Source of the DNA: Bacteroides sp.
GTDB lineage: Bacteria > Bacteroidota > Bacteroidia > Bacteroidales > Bacteroidaceae
DNA length: 64,000 nucleotides
Assembly: GCA_015060765.1 (NCBI GenBank)
Contig: SUXW01000011.1
Location: 1 to 64,000 of the forward strand
Reading direction: 5' to 3'
This document shows positions 54,118-63,650 of the stretch, one piece after another (position 1 is the first letter of the stretch; every line of letters begins with the position of its first letter). The notes under the pieces were generated by a model that made no database searches, was not told the origin of the DNA, and was given only the letters and a program-made list of their open reading frames with translations. The position numbers and the translations under genes were made by a program.

Positions 54118-54969
54118 ATGCTTAGAATTGCAGTACAGTCCAAAGGCCGTTTGTTCGAAGAAACAATGGCGTTGTTACAGGAAGCCGATATCAAGATTTC
54201 GTCTTCAAAGAGAATATTGTTGGTCCAATCGTCCAATTTCCCCATTGAAGTGTTGTTTCTTCGCGATGATGATATTCCTCAATCGGTCGCTTCGGGAATT
54301 GCCGACTTGGGTATCGTTGGCGAAAATGAGTTCGTGGAACGGAAAGAAGATGCAGAGATTGTCCGTCGGTTGGGATTCAGCAAGTGCCGTTTGTCTTTGG
54401 CCATTCCGAAGGATGTGGATTATCCGGGATTGTCGTGGTTTGAAGGACGGAAGATTGCAACTTCTTATCCGGGTATCCTGAAGGATTTTATGGACAAGAA
54501 TGGTATCAAGACAGATATTCATGTCATTACCGGTTCGGTGGAAATCGCTCCGGGTATCAGTCTGGCCGATGCCATCTTTGATATTGTAAGTTCCGGTTCT
54601 ACTTTGGTAAGCAACAGCCTGAAGGAAGTGGAAGTGGTGATGAAGAGCGAGGCGCTCCTGATAGGCAACAAAAATATGTCGGAAGAAAAGAAGGAAATAT
54701 TGAATGAACTTTTGTTCCGTATCGAAGCGGTCAAGGCTGCGGAAGATAAGAAATATGTGCTGATGAATGCACCGACTGCCCGACTGAAGGATATCATTGA
54801 TGTATTGCCGGGTATGAAGAGTCCCACGGTGATGCCTTTGGCTCAGGAAGGATGGAGTTCGGTGCATACCGTACTCGACCAGAAATGTTTCTGGGAAATC
54901 ATCGGCAAACTGAAGGCTTTGGGTGCAGAAGGCATATTGGTGCTCCCGATTGAAAAAATGATCTTGTAA
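54118..54969 (+). CDS. hisG: ATP phosphoribosyltransferase (long form)
   Basis: The 283-residue enzyme carries out the first step of histidine synthesis (ATP + PRPP). It has RIAVQSKGRLFEETMALLQE, VASGIADLGIVGENE, the PRPP-site region ISLADAIFDIVSSGSTLVSN and a C-terminal regulatory domain (about 210-283) with LKDIIDVLPGMKSPTVMPLA. The long form carries its own His-sensing domain, so no HisZ is needed. It begins 35 bases after the attenuator. Confidence 0.96.
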   Translation: MLRIAVQSKGRLFEETMALLQEADIKISSSKRILLVQSSNFPIEVLFLRDDDIPQSVASGIADLGIVGENEFVERKEDAEIVRRLGFSKCRLSLAIPKDVDYPGLSWFEGRKIATSYPGILKDFMDKNGIKTDIHVITGSVEIAPGISLADAIFDIVSSGSTLVSNSLKEVEVVMKSEALLIGNKNMSEEKKEILNELLFRIEAVKAAEDKKYVLMNAPTARLKDIIDVLPGMKSPTVMPLAQEGWSSVHTVLDQKCFWEIIGKLKALGAEGILVLPIEKMIL

Positions 54970-54978
54970 GATAACGTC

Positions 54979-56262
54979 ATGAAAAAGATACTATATCCCC
55001 AACCCAATGAATGGGCGGAACTGTTGAAACGCCCGGTCATGAATATGGAGACCTTGCGCGGTACGGTAAACGAGGTGCTCGACCGTATCAAGGCGGAAGG
55101 TGATAAGGCGGTACTGGACTATGAGGAACGCTTTGACAAAGTGAAACTGGAATCGCTTGCCGTTTCCGAAGCGGAAATGATGGAAGCGGAAGCGTTGGTG
55201 CCTATCGAACTGAAAGCGGCTATTCTGATGGCGCAAAAGAATATCCATACGTTTCATGCGGCCCAGAAATTTGAAGGGAAGAAGGTGGAAACAGTACCGG
55301 GTGTCACTTGCTGGCAGAAGGCGGTGGCTATAGAAAAGGTAGGGTTGTATATACCGGGGGGTACGGCTCCTTTGTTCTCTACCGTGCTGATGTTGGCTAC
55401 TCCTGCCAAGATAGCCGGATGCAAGGAAATTGTACTTTGTACTCCTCCCAACAAGGAAGGGAAGGTGAATCCTGCCATTCTGTATGCTGCTCAAGTGGCG
55501 GGTGTAAGCAAGATATTTAAAGCCGGTGGAGTACAGGCTATCGGTGCCATGGCATACGGAACGGAAAGTGTACCCAAGGTGTACAAGATATTCGGGCCGG
55601 GAAACCAGTATGTTATGGCGGCCAAGCAACAAGTGTCGTTGCATGATGTGGCAATCGATATGCCGGCGGGCCCGTCGGAAGTGGAAGTGCTGGCGGACGA
55701 GACGGCTAATCCGGCTTTCGTAGCTGCCGATTTGCTTTCTCAGGCCGAACATGGGGTGGACAGTCAGGTGGTGCTGATCACGACTTCCGAAAAACTGATG
55801 AAGGAAGTGGAATATGAAGTGCAGCATCAGTTGTCGCGCTTGCCCCGATGGGAGATTGCAGACAAGGCGCTCAGCAATAGCAAACTGATTTTGGTGAACG
55901 ACATGGAGGAAGCCATAGCCATGACCAACGAATATGCACCCGAGCATCTGATTATCGAGACTCGAGATTATATGGAACTGGCGGAAAAAGTGGTCAACGC
56001 GGGTTCGGTATTCTTGGGACCGTTGACACCGGAGAGCGCGGGCGACTATGCGTCGGGTACCAATCATACCTTGCCGACCAATGGCTATGCACAAGCATAT
56101 AGCGGTGTGAGTCTGGATAGCTTCATCCGTAAGATTACCTTCCAGGAAATTACACGGGAGGGAATCTTGAATATCGGTCCGGCCATAGAGGTGATGGCGG
56201 CCAACGAACAACTGGATGCACACAAGAATGCAGTAACTGTAAGATTAAATACTGTCAAGTAA
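54979..56262 (+). CDS. hisD: Histidinol dehydrogenase
   Basis: The 427-residue zinc enzyme oxidises L-histidinol to L-histidine with two NAD+. Markers are GLYIPGGTAPLFSTVLMLAT, VQAIGAMAYGTESVPKV, FGPGNQYVMAAKQQVS, MPAGPSEVEVLADE, LSQAEHGVDSQV with Gln/His metal ligands, and YAPEHLIIETRD with the catalytic Glu-His. It starts nine bases after hisG. Confidence 0.97.
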   Translation: MKKILYPQPNEWAELLKRPVMNMETLRGTVNEVLDRIKAEGDKAVLDYEERFDKVKLESLAVSEAEMMEAEALVPIELKAAILMAQKNIHTFHAAQKFEGKKVETVPGVTCWQKAVAIEKVGLYIPGGTAPLFSTVLMLATPAKIAGCKEIVLCTPPNKEGKVNPAILYAAQVAGVSKIFKAGGVQAIGAMAYGTESVPKVYKIFGPGNQYVMAAKQQVSLHDVAIDMPAGPSEVEVLADETANPAFVAADLLSQAEHGVDSQVVLITTSEKLMKEVEYEVQHQLSRLPRWEIADKALSNSKLILVNDMEEAIAMTNEYAPEHLIIETRDYMELAEKVVNAGSVFLGPLTPESAGDYASGTNHTLPTNGYAQAYSGVSLDSFIRKITFQEITREGILNIGPAIEVMAANEQLDAHKNAVTVRLNTVK

Positions 56263-56265
56263 GTT

Positions 56266-57303
56266 ATGAGAAATTTGAAAGAACTGACACGTCCCAATGT
56301 TTGGGCCTTGAAACCCTATTCGTCGGCACGTGATGAATATAGCGGAGTGGAGGCTTCGGTATTTCTGGATGCCAATGAAAATCCATATCACGCTCCGTAC
56401 AACCGTTATCCCGATCCATTACAAAAGGAACTGAAGGCCTTGATTGCTCCTATTAAACATGTACGTGAAGGACAGATCTTTTTAGGTAATGGAAGTGATG
56501 AGGCCATCGATTTGATATTCCGTGTGTTCTGTCGTCCGGCAGTGGACAATGTGGTGGCAATCGATCCCACTTACGGAATGTACCAAGTATGTGCTGATGT
56601 GAACGATGTGGAATACCGCAAGGTGTTGCTGGATGAGAATTTCCAGTTCTCTGCAGAGAAGTTATTGGCAGCTTCGGACGAAAAAACGAAAGCCATATTC
56701 CTATGCTCACCTAATAATCCGACCGGCAACAACCTTTGTCGTAAGGAGATAGAGAAGTTGTTGGAAGGGTTTGACGGACTGGTCATCGTGGATGAAGCGT
56801 ATGCGGATTTCTCCAATGCCCGTTCGTTCCTGCTCGATTTGGACAAGTTTCCCAATCTGGTGGTGCTCCAGACATTCTCCAAAGCATGGGGATGTGCGGC
56901 TATCCGTTTGGGCATGGCATTTGCATCCGAGGAAATCATTGGCTTGTTCAATAAGGTGAAGTATCCGTATAATGTGAACCAATTGACCCAACAGGAAGCG
57001 ATTGCTTTGTTGAAGGATTCCCAAAAGGTACAGGAATGGGTAGAGATTTTGTTGAAGGAACGGACCCGATTGGCCGATTCGTTTGCTGCCCTGAACTGCT
57101 GCTTGCATATTTACCCGACTGATGCCAATTTTTTCCTGGCCAAAGTGACCGACGCATCTTCCATTTATGCGTATCTGGTAGGAAAGGGAATCATTGTGCG
57201 CAATCGTACCAATGTCACTCTGTGTGGTAACTGTCTGCGTGTCACCATCGGTACTCCTGAAGAAAATGATGCTTTGTTGGATGCTTTAAAGGAAATGAAA
57301 TGA
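56266..57303 (+). CDS. hisC: Histidinol-phosphate aminotransferase
   Basis: The 345-residue PLP enzyme of aminotransferase fold I forms histidinol phosphate. It has [59 protein letters not shown] and the PLP lysine in [14 protein letters not shown] (Lys206). The gene starts three bases after hisD and overlaps hisB by four. Confidence 0.96.
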   Translation: MRNLKELTRPNVWALKPYSSARDEYSGVEASVFLDANENPYHAPYNRYPDPLQKELKALIAPIKHVREGQIFLGNGSDEAIDLIFRVFCRPAVDNVVAIDPTYGMYQVCADVNDVEYRKVLLDENFQFSAEKLLAASDEKTKAIFLCSPNNPTGNNLCRKEIEKLLEGFDGLVIVDEAYADFSNARSFLLDLDKFPNLVVLQTFSKAWGCAAIRLGMAFASEEIIGLFNKVKYPYNVNQLTQQEAIALLKDSQKVQEWVEILLKERTRLADSFAALNCCLHIYPTDANFFLAKVTDASSIYAYLVGKGIIVRNRTNVTLCGNCLRVTIGTPEENDALLDALKEMK

Positions 57304-58421
57304 AAAAGGTACTGTTTATCGATAGAGACGGGACATTGGTGGTAGAACCGCCCGTAGATTACCAGCTCGATGCATTCGAGAAACTGGAATTTGTCCCGAA
57401 GGTTTTCCGTAACCTAGGCTTTATACGCAGCAAACTTGACTATGAATTTGCTATGGTGACCAATCAGGATGGTTTGGGTACCTCGTCGTTCCCGGAAGAG
57501 ACATTCTGGCCGGTACACCATTTGGTGATGAAGACGCTGGAAAACGAGGGCATCACTTTTGACGAAGTGTTCATCGATCGTAGTTTTCCGGAAGACTTGG
57601 CACCTACCCGTAAGCCGCGCACCGGTATGTTGGGCAAGTATCTGGATAATCCCGAATACGACCTGGCAGGCAGTTATGTGATAGGCGACCGCTATACCGA
57701 TGTGGAACTTGCCAAGAATTTGGGATGCAAGGCTATCTTGTTGCAGGACGACAAGTCGTCGTTGGTAGAGTATGGCTTGGAGGCTTATTGTACTTTGGCA
57801 ACAAAGGATTGGGACCGGATAGCGGAATTCCTGTTTGCAGGAGAACGGGTAGCCGAAGTCCGCCGTACAACCAAAGAAACGGATATATATATAAAGGTAG
57901 ATTTGGATGGTAACGGGAAGTGCGAGATAGCTACCGGATTGGGATTCTTCGACCACATGCTGGAGCAGATAGGCAAGCATGGAGGAATAGACCTGACCAT
58001 TCAAGTGAAGGGCGATCTGGAAGTGGACGAACATCATACGATAGAAGATACGGCCATTGCATTGGGTGAATGTATAGCCAAGGCATTGGGTGATAAACGA
58101 GGCATTGAGCGTTACGGCTATTGTCTGCCGATGGATGACTGTCTGTGTCAGGTGGCCCTGGATTTTGGAGGACGCGCCTGGTTGGTATGGGATGCGACAT
58201 TCAATCGGGAGAAGATAGGAGAGATGCCTACTGAAATGTTCCTCCATTTCTTCAAGTCGCTCAGTGATGCCGCCCGGATGAATTTGAATATCAAGGCAGA
58301 GGGACAGAACGAACATCATAAGATTGAAGGTATCTTCAAAGCCTTGGCAAGGGCCATCAAAATGGCAGTTCGTCGGGATATCTACCATTTTGAAGTCCCT
58401 TCGAGCAAAGGAAGTTTATAA
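57300..58421 (+). CDS. hisB: Bifunctional histidinol-phosphatase / imidazoleglycerol-phosphate dehydratase
   Basis: The 373-residue fusion has an N-terminal HAD phosphatase (about 1-165; [32 protein letters not shown]) and a C-terminal IGP dehydratase (about 180-373; [35 protein letters not shown] and [17 protein letters not shown] with the manganese-binding His-His pairs). It catalyses steps 6 and 8 of the pathway. The rest of the pathway (hisI, H, A, F) is not in the window; the operon ends here at a terminator. Confidence 0.97.
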   Translation: MKKVLFIDRDGTLVVEPPVDYQLDAFEKLEFVPKVFRNLGFIRSKLDYEFAMVTNQDGLGTSSFPEETFWPVHHLVMKTLENEGITFDEVFIDRSFPEDLAPTRKPRTGMLGKYLDNPEYDLAGSYVIGDRYTDVELAKNLGCKAILLQDDKSSLVEYGLEAYCTLATKDWDRIAEFLFAGERVAEVRRTTKETDIYIKVDLDGNGKCEIATGLGFFDHMLEQIGKHGGIDLTIQVKGDLEVDEHHTIEDTAIALGECIAKALGDKRGIERYGYCLPMDDCLCQVALDFGGRAWLVWDATFNREKIGEMPTEMFLHFFKSLSDAARMNLNIKAEGQNEHHKIEGIFKALARAIKMAVRRDIYHFEVPSSKGSL

Positions 58422-58442
58422 TTACATGGTGTAAAAATAGTG

Positions 58443-58485
58443 TTGAGCCCCAACTTGAATTAATCGGTTGGGGCTCAATTTATTT
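58443..58485 (+). terminator. Terminator of the histidine operon
   Basis: A perfect 12-bp stem (58443-58454 with 58467-58478) and a 12-base loop are followed by TTTATTTATG. Confidence 0.85.
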
Positions 58486-58532
58486 ATGTCTATAGGTGTA
58501 AAAATGAAAGAATGCAAAGGGTGTTATTGTAT

Positions 58533-58548
58533 TTTTACAAGTGTAAAA
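58533..58548. promoter_or_regulatory. Palindrome upstream of susC
   Basis: TTTTACA-AG-TGTAAAA is a perfect 7-bp inverted repeat, 28 bases upstream of the -33 box of the susC promoter, a natural place for a regulator. GGTGTAAAAAT also occurs at 58428-58438 and 58496-58506. No regulator gene is near. Confidence 0.4.
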
Positions 58549-58575
58549 TATACCATAAAAAATGTTAAAGAAATG

Positions 58576-58608
58576 TTTGGTCTGAATGGCTTGATTTCGA
58601 TATATTTG
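58576..58608 (+). promoter_or_regulatory. Promoter of the susC-susD operon (full consensus)
   Basis: TTTG (58576-58579), 21 bases, then TATATTTG (58601-58608) match both boxes. The predicted start near 58615 gives a 42-base leader. Confidence 0.75.
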
Positions 58609-58656
58609 TAGACAAAATAACTAAATCTATTACTAAATTTTAAACAAAAACACTTT

Positions 58657-61600
58657 ATGAATCTTGAATTTTTATTCAAAAGACTATGCCTTGTCATGAC
58701 GCTAAGTGTAGTCTGTTTGTTTGCCGCTGCACAGGGCAAACCAATTCAAGGCACGGTGAAAGATGCCTTGGGTGAACCGATGATTGGTGTAAACGTGCTT
58801 GTTAAGGGTACGACCAACGGGTCCATTACAGATTTTGACGGTAAGTTCGCTCTTACCGGTGTGAAGAGTTCCGATGTGTTGGTCATCACATACATTGGAT
58901 ATGTATCTCAGGAAATACCTGTAGGTGACCAGACTAATTTCAATGTTGTATTGAAGGAAGATACTGAAACATTGGATGAAGTCGTGGTAGTGGGCTATGG
59001 TGTTGTCAAGAAATCGGATTTGACCGGTTCGGTAGGAAGTGTCAAATCGGAAACCATTGCAGCCAAAGGTTCTACGTCCTTGATGGAAAGTTTGCAGGGA
59101 CAAGTGGCCGGTGTGAACATTTCTCAGTCATCCAGTCGTGCAGGCGATGGCTTCAGCATCCAGATTCGTGGTAAGAGCTCCATGGGTGATGCAACTTCTC
59201 CATTGTATGTCATCGATGGTGTGGTTTGTGACAACATGGATTTCTTGAATCCGATGGATATCGAGAAGGTGGACATCTTGAAGGATGCTTCTTCTACAGC
59301 TATTTACGGTTCTCGTGCGACTAACGGTGTGGTAATGATTACAACCAAGAAGGGTGATTCCAATGCTTCCAAAGCTACCGTAAGCTATGATGGATACTAT
59401 GGTTTCAGAAGTGTTGCCAATATGCCGGATTTCATGACGGGAGAAGAATTCATGAAGTTCCGTTTCGGCCGTTATCTGACTTCATCTCAAGATGCAGCAA
59501 CAGGTACAACTACTTGGAACATGTCCGACTCCAACTACTACAAGGCTTGGTGTAACGGTAGCCCGGTGGTACAGCAAATGTATAAGGATGGCAACTATAC
59601 CGATTGGGCCGATCTCATTACCCGCGACGGTTCCCAACAGAACCATTTCATCAATATCAGTGGTGCCGGTAAGAATATCACTTATCGTGTAGGTGTTGGT
59701 TACCAGAATGAAGAAGGTATCCTGTATGATGAATACGAACGTTGGAACCTGAAAGGTGCTGTAGACCATAAGATCAATGATCAGTTGAGCGTTGGTTTCT
59801 CGACCAACTTAGCTACTTCAAACAAAGAATTCGGTAGTAAGAACTCGGTAAACAACGGTTTTGCCATGACCCCGTTGATGGGTGCTTATTATTGGGAAGG
59901 TGATAAGGCCGGACAACCTATTCTTCAACCGGGTAAAGATGCCGTACTTTATCCTTATGGCGGTGGGCCAACTTCCACTTACAGTCCTATCGTTGACCGT
60001 GAAAACTCAACCGACGACACTCGCTCTTATAATGCAATGGCCAATGTATACTTGCAATACAGCCCGATCAAGGAAGTTATCTTGAAGACTACTTTCTCTC
60101 CAATGTATCAAAAGGTACGTAGAGGTCAGTTCTATACCGGCGAAACGGAAGCTCGTAGAAACCAAGGTACCAATATGGCTGAAGATACAATGGACGAGGC
60201 ATTCTCTTATACTTGGGATACTCAAGCCAATTTTATCAAGAATTTTGGTGACCACAATTTGAATGTCTTGGCGTTGTTCTCTGTATATCAACAAAAGGAA
60301 GAAGGTAATTATATCAAGATTACCAATATGCCGTTTGATGTGGCATGGCATAACTGGGGAGCCGGTACAGTTGAAAGCCAGTCCAGCTATTATCAGAAGA
60401 TTTCCATGCTTTCGTATGTAGCTCGTATCAACTATAGCTATAAAGATAAATACTTGGTGACTTTGTCATCTCGTTGGGATGGTTCGTCCAAGTTTGCCAA
60501 GGACAATCGTTGGGGTATGTTCCCTTCTGCTGCTGTAGCATGGCGCGTTAATCAAGAAGATTGGATGAAGGGTACCAGTGACTGGTTGAGCAACTTGAAA
60601 CTTCGTTTGAGTTTCGGTATTACCGGTAACAATGCGGGAGTAGGTCCTTATGATACTCAGTCGTTGGCCGACCAGAAGTATTACTATAACTTCGGTGGTA
60701 CCGTAGCAAACGGTTTTGGTTATGCCATGAGTAATGCTGCACTTACTTGGGAAAAGACTACCGAATTCAACTTTGGTATTGATTTCGGATTCTTACAGAA
60801 TCGCATTACCGGTAGCATAGACTTGTATAACAAGGATTCCAAGGACTTGTTGATGGAAATGCAGACTCCGTACGAAATGGGTTCCGCAACAGGTGCAATT
60901 GTAAGTAATGTAGGTAAAGTAAACAACAAGGGTATCGAAATTCAGTTGAATACAACCAATATCCGCAACAAGGACTGGAATTGGACCACTTCTTTCTCTT
61001 TCGCACGCAACATCAATGAAATTAAGGAATTGAACGGCGAAAAGAACGACTTGGTAGGTAATAAGTGGTTCATCGGTCAGCCGATTGATGTAGTTTACGG
61101 TTACAAGATGATGGGTATCTGTACGGCAGAACAAGCCAAGGCTTTTGCTGCTGATCCTAATCAGAAGACCAAATTCTATGAAGGTGAAATGGTTTATTGG
61201 GATAAGACAGGTGACGGTAAAGTAGATGCTTCCGACAGATGTATCTTGGGTCACAACGCACCGACCTGGACAGGTAGCTTCACTTCCAATCTGACTTACA
61301 AGAACTGGGATTTCTCAGTGAATGTATATACCAGCCAGGGAGGTACAGTGTATTCTCCGTTCATGAGTTCTTATTGTGGATACGGCTCACGCGGTACCCA
61401 GCATATCAAGATGGATTTCTATATTCCTGATGGTGCTCCTATTCTTGCCGATCCGGAAGACTTCCAAGTGATTGACGGAACTCCTTCGAATGTAATGAAT
61501 AACAGCAGTGCCGTTGCTTATCAGCAAGGTACTCACTATGGTAGTTGGCCTTATCCAACCAGTACCAATGGTAATGGTGGTGGTGCCTTGTTCAATACCA

Positions 61601-61860
61601 GCGGTGAAGATGCTTCACATTTCTTTGTAGACAATTCTTATGTAAAGGTCAAGAATATTACCTTGGGATATACATTCCCACAGAACTGGTTGAAGAAGGT
61701 GCATGTTTCCAGCTTGCGTCTGTATGTGAATGTGATGAATCCGTTTACATTTACAGATTACAAGGGCTTCGATCCGGAATGGGCAGATGCACAAATCAGC
61801 GGTGGTGCCGGTGGCCCAAGTTCAAGAACTTATCAGATTGGTGTTAATTTGAAGTTTTAA
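58657..61860 (+). CDS. SusC-family TonB-linked outer-membrane transporter
   Basis: The 1067-residue protein has a signal peptide (LVMTLSVVCLFAAAQ), a carboxypeptidase-D-like N-terminal extension (about 27-105; IQGTVKDALGEPMIGVNVLV), the TonB box region LDEVVVVGYGVVKKSDLTGS, a plug (LQGQVAGVNISQSSSRAGDG, SPLYVIDGVVCDNMDF, SRATNGVVMITTKKG) and a 22-strand barrel ending in RTYQIGVNLKF. It imports a glycan or other oligomer bound by the SusD partner. No sigma/anti-sigma or HTCS regulator lies next to it. The substrate is unknown. Confidence 0.95.
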   Translation: MNLEFLFKRLCLVMTLSVVCLFAAAQGKPIQGTVKDALGEPMIGVNVLVKGTTNGSITDFDGKFALTGVKSSDVLVITYIGYVSQEIPVGDQTNFNVVLKEDTETLDEVVVVGYGVVKKSDLTGSVGSVKSETIAAKGSTSLMESLQGQVAGVNISQSSSRAGDGFSIQIRGKSSMGDATSPLYVIDGVVCDNMDFLNPMDIEKVDILKDASSTAIYGSRATNGVVMITTKKGDSNASKATVSYDGYYGFRSVANMPDFMTGEEFMKFRFGRYLTSSQDAATGTTTWNMSDSNYYKAWCNGSPVVQQMYKDGNYTDWADLITRDGSQQNHFINISGAGKNITYRVGVGYQNEEGILYDEYERWNLKGAVDHKINDQLSVGFSTNLATSNKEFGSKNSVNNGFAMTPLMGAYYWEGDKAGQPILQPGKDAVLYPYGGGPTSTYSPIVDRENSTDDTRSYNAMANVYLQYSPIKEVILKTTFSPMYQKVRRGQFYTGETEARRNQGTNMAEDTMDEAFSYTWDTQANFIKNFGDHNLNVLALFSVYQQKEEGNYIKITNMPFDVAWHNWGAGTVESQSSYYQKISMLSYVARINYSYKDKYLVTLSSRWDGSSKFAKDNRWGMFPSAAVAWRVNQEDWMKGTSDWLSNLKLRLSFGITGNNAGVGPYDTQSLADQKYYYNFGGTVANGFGYAMSNAALTWEKTTEFNFGIDFGFLQNRITGSIDLYNKDSKDLLMEMQTPYEMGSATGAIVSNVGKVNNKGIEIQLNTTNIRNKDWNWTTSFSFARNINEIKELNGEKNDLVGNKWFIGQPIDVVYGYKMMGICTAEQAKAFAADPNQKTKFYEGEMVYWDKTGDGKVDASDRCILGHNAPTWTGSFTSNLTYKNWDFSVNVYTSQGGTVYSPFMSSYCGYGSRGTQHIKMDFYIPDGAPILADPEDFQVIDGTPSNVMNNSSAVAYQQGTHYGSWPYPTSTNGNGGGALFNTSGEDASHFFVDNSYVKVKNITLGYTFPQNWLKKVHVSSLRLYVNVMNPFTFTDYKGFDPEWADAQISGGAGGPSSRTYQIGVNLKF

Positions 61861-61882
61861 TCCATCCTAAATAAAGAATTAT

Positions 61883-63598
61883 ATGAAAAAGATACTATAT
61901 AGTTTGGTTGCTGGAGCGATGGTGCTGTTTACCGGTTGCTCTGATTTCTTGGAACAAGATAACCGTTCCGATGTGCCTACCGACGGCTTTTACAATACGG
62001 CCGAAGGGTATGAGAGTCTTACAAATGCCATGTACTCTTCCTTGAGACCCATTTTTACAGACCAACCCAACTTGTTTGTTGGTGGTACCGATCTCTATGG
62101 TGACGGTAAGTCGGAAAGTGTGGTATGGACTTATTATACATTTACTACTTCCGAAGGTCATTTGAAGAATTTCTATCAAAGATGTTATAAAGGTATTCAG
62201 TTGGCAAACAGTGTCATCGCTTATGGTGAAACAACTGCTGCAAGCAAAGTACGTGAGCAATATATCGATGAAGCCCGCTTCATTCGTGCCTGGTTCTATT
62301 TCCAATTGGTACAGCAATTTGGCGGTGTGCCTTTGAGCAACGACATGTATACTTCGGCTGTAATGAGCCATCCGCGCAACACTTTGAAAGAGGTATACGA
62401 CTTCATCATCTCCGAATTTGAATACCTGGCTACATCATCCAAATTATTGGATCGTAGTAGTTCCGGTGTTGGACGTGCCAATAAACGTGCTGCCAATTTC
62501 TTCTTGGCCAAGGCTTATCTGACTCGCGGTTGGTTGAACGGTCAGGATTATGAAGCACAGGAAGAAAACATTGCCGATGGTAAGGACTTTGAAAATGCGG
62601 CTAAATATGCTTTGTTGGCCATCAATAACGAAAAACCGGATGAATCCATCGAAACCGTGTTTGACATTGCCAATGAAGCGAATGATGAATTTTTCTGGAG
62701 TGTACAATACAGCTCTGAATCAGTAGAGAATCCGAGTGGAGACGGCTCTCGTCAGATGTGTCAGTTTGGTGCTTATTTAGGAGGTTCCGAATGGCAGTAT
62801 AACAAGTCAATGGACGGTAACTATTCACCGACATTGTGGTTCCACCATCAGTTTGACAAGGGTGACGGCCGTTACGAACAGACATTCATGTTCGAATTCC
62901 ATCAGAATTATTTCGATTTTTATGGAAAGAAGAGTACCATTAAGTTCTATTATGCACCTTGGTGGGCTACCGATGCCGATATCGAAGCATGGAAGGCCGA
63001 CGATCCTAATGGCTTGAAGAAAGATTTGCAATATGTAGGAAAGACCATTGCTGAAGCTACAGAATATCCGTTGAGTTCGGCTCCAGAAACATTCAAGAAC
63101 CGTCGTCACATGGACTTTGGTGTTCCTTGTATTCGTAAGTTCGATGATTATACCGAAGCTTCCAAAGCCAATCGTAGCAGTACATGTAGTATGCACGATG
63201 TGTCATTGGCTCGTTTGGGTGAAGCTTATTTGATTGCTGCCGAAGCCTATATCAAAACAAACAATGCAGCAAAGGCAGCAGAAATGATCAATACGTTGCG
63301 TAATCGTCCGGGAACCATCAAACCAGGATTTGAAGCCGAAATGACTGTCAATGCCAGTGATATGAACATTGATTTCATCTTGAAGGAACGTGCTTGTGAA
63401 ATGGCAGGTGAATACGTTCGTTGGACTGACTTGAAGCGTACTCATAAGTTGATTGAATATTTCACAGAACATAATGAAGATAATGTGCCTGCAGCCAATT
63501 TGAAAGGTACCGACGGTAAGTACAAGATTCTTCGTCCGATTCCTCAATCTGCCATCGACTTGAATAAGGCAGAAATTGAACAGAATCCAGGTTATTAA
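61883..63598 (+). CDS. SusD/RagB-family outer-membrane lipoprotein
   Basis: The 571-residue surface lipoprotein (lipobox TGC, Cys19, then SDFLEQDN) starts 22 bases after susC. The SusD helical fold is shown by YNTAEGYESLTNAMYSSLRP, EARFIRAWFYFQLVQQFGGV with the family's typical start, KRAANFFLAKAYLTRGWL, LGEAYLIAAEAYIKTNNAAK and the C-terminal FILKERACEMAGEYVRWTDL. It caps the SusC barrel and binds the ligand. The ligand cannot be read from the sequence. Confidence 0.95.
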   Translation: MKKILYSLVAGAMVLFTGCSDFLEQDNRSDVPTDGFYNTAEGYESLTNAMYSSLRPIFTDQPNLFVGGTDLYGDGKSESVVWTYYTFTTSEGHLKNFYQRCYKGIQLANSVIAYGETTAASKVREQYIDEARFIRAWFYFQLVQQFGGVPLSNDMYTSAVMSHPRNTLKEVYDFIISEFEYLATSSKLLDRSSSGVGRANKRAANFFLAKAYLTRGWLNGQDYEAQEENIADGKDFENAAKYALLAINNEKPDESIETVFDIANEANDEFFWSVQYSSESVENPSGDGSRQMCQFGAYLGGSEWQYNKSMDGNYSPTLWFHHQFDKGDGRYEQTFMFEFHQNYFDFYGKKSTIKFYYAPWWATDADIEAWKADDPNGLKKDLQYVGKTIAEATEYPLSSAPETFKNRRHMDFGVPCIRKFDDYTEASKANRSSTCSMHDVSLARLGEAYLIAAEAYIKTNNAAKAAEMINTLRNRPGTIKPGFEAEMTVNASDMNIDFILKERACEMAGEYVRWTDLKRTHKLIEYFTEHNEDNVPAANLKGTDGKYKILRPIPQSAIDLNKAEIEQNPGY

Positions 63599-63615
63599 TC
63601 CATGGGAACAAAAAT

Positions 63616-63650
63616 GAAGGGCGTACCGAACGGTACGCCCTTCGTTTATT
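63616..63650. terminator. Bidirectional terminator between susD and nadE
   Basis: A perfect 13-bp stem (63616-63628 with 63631-63643) with a two-base centre is followed by TTTATTAT on the plus strand and by ATTTTTGTTCCC on the minus strand. The genes converge. Confidence 0.82.

Noticed and set aside
54991-56223. Long antisense reading frame of 410 codons opposite hisD
   Set aside because: It is the complement of a certain gene, is rich in His, Arg and Leu without domain logic, and has no promoter of its own.
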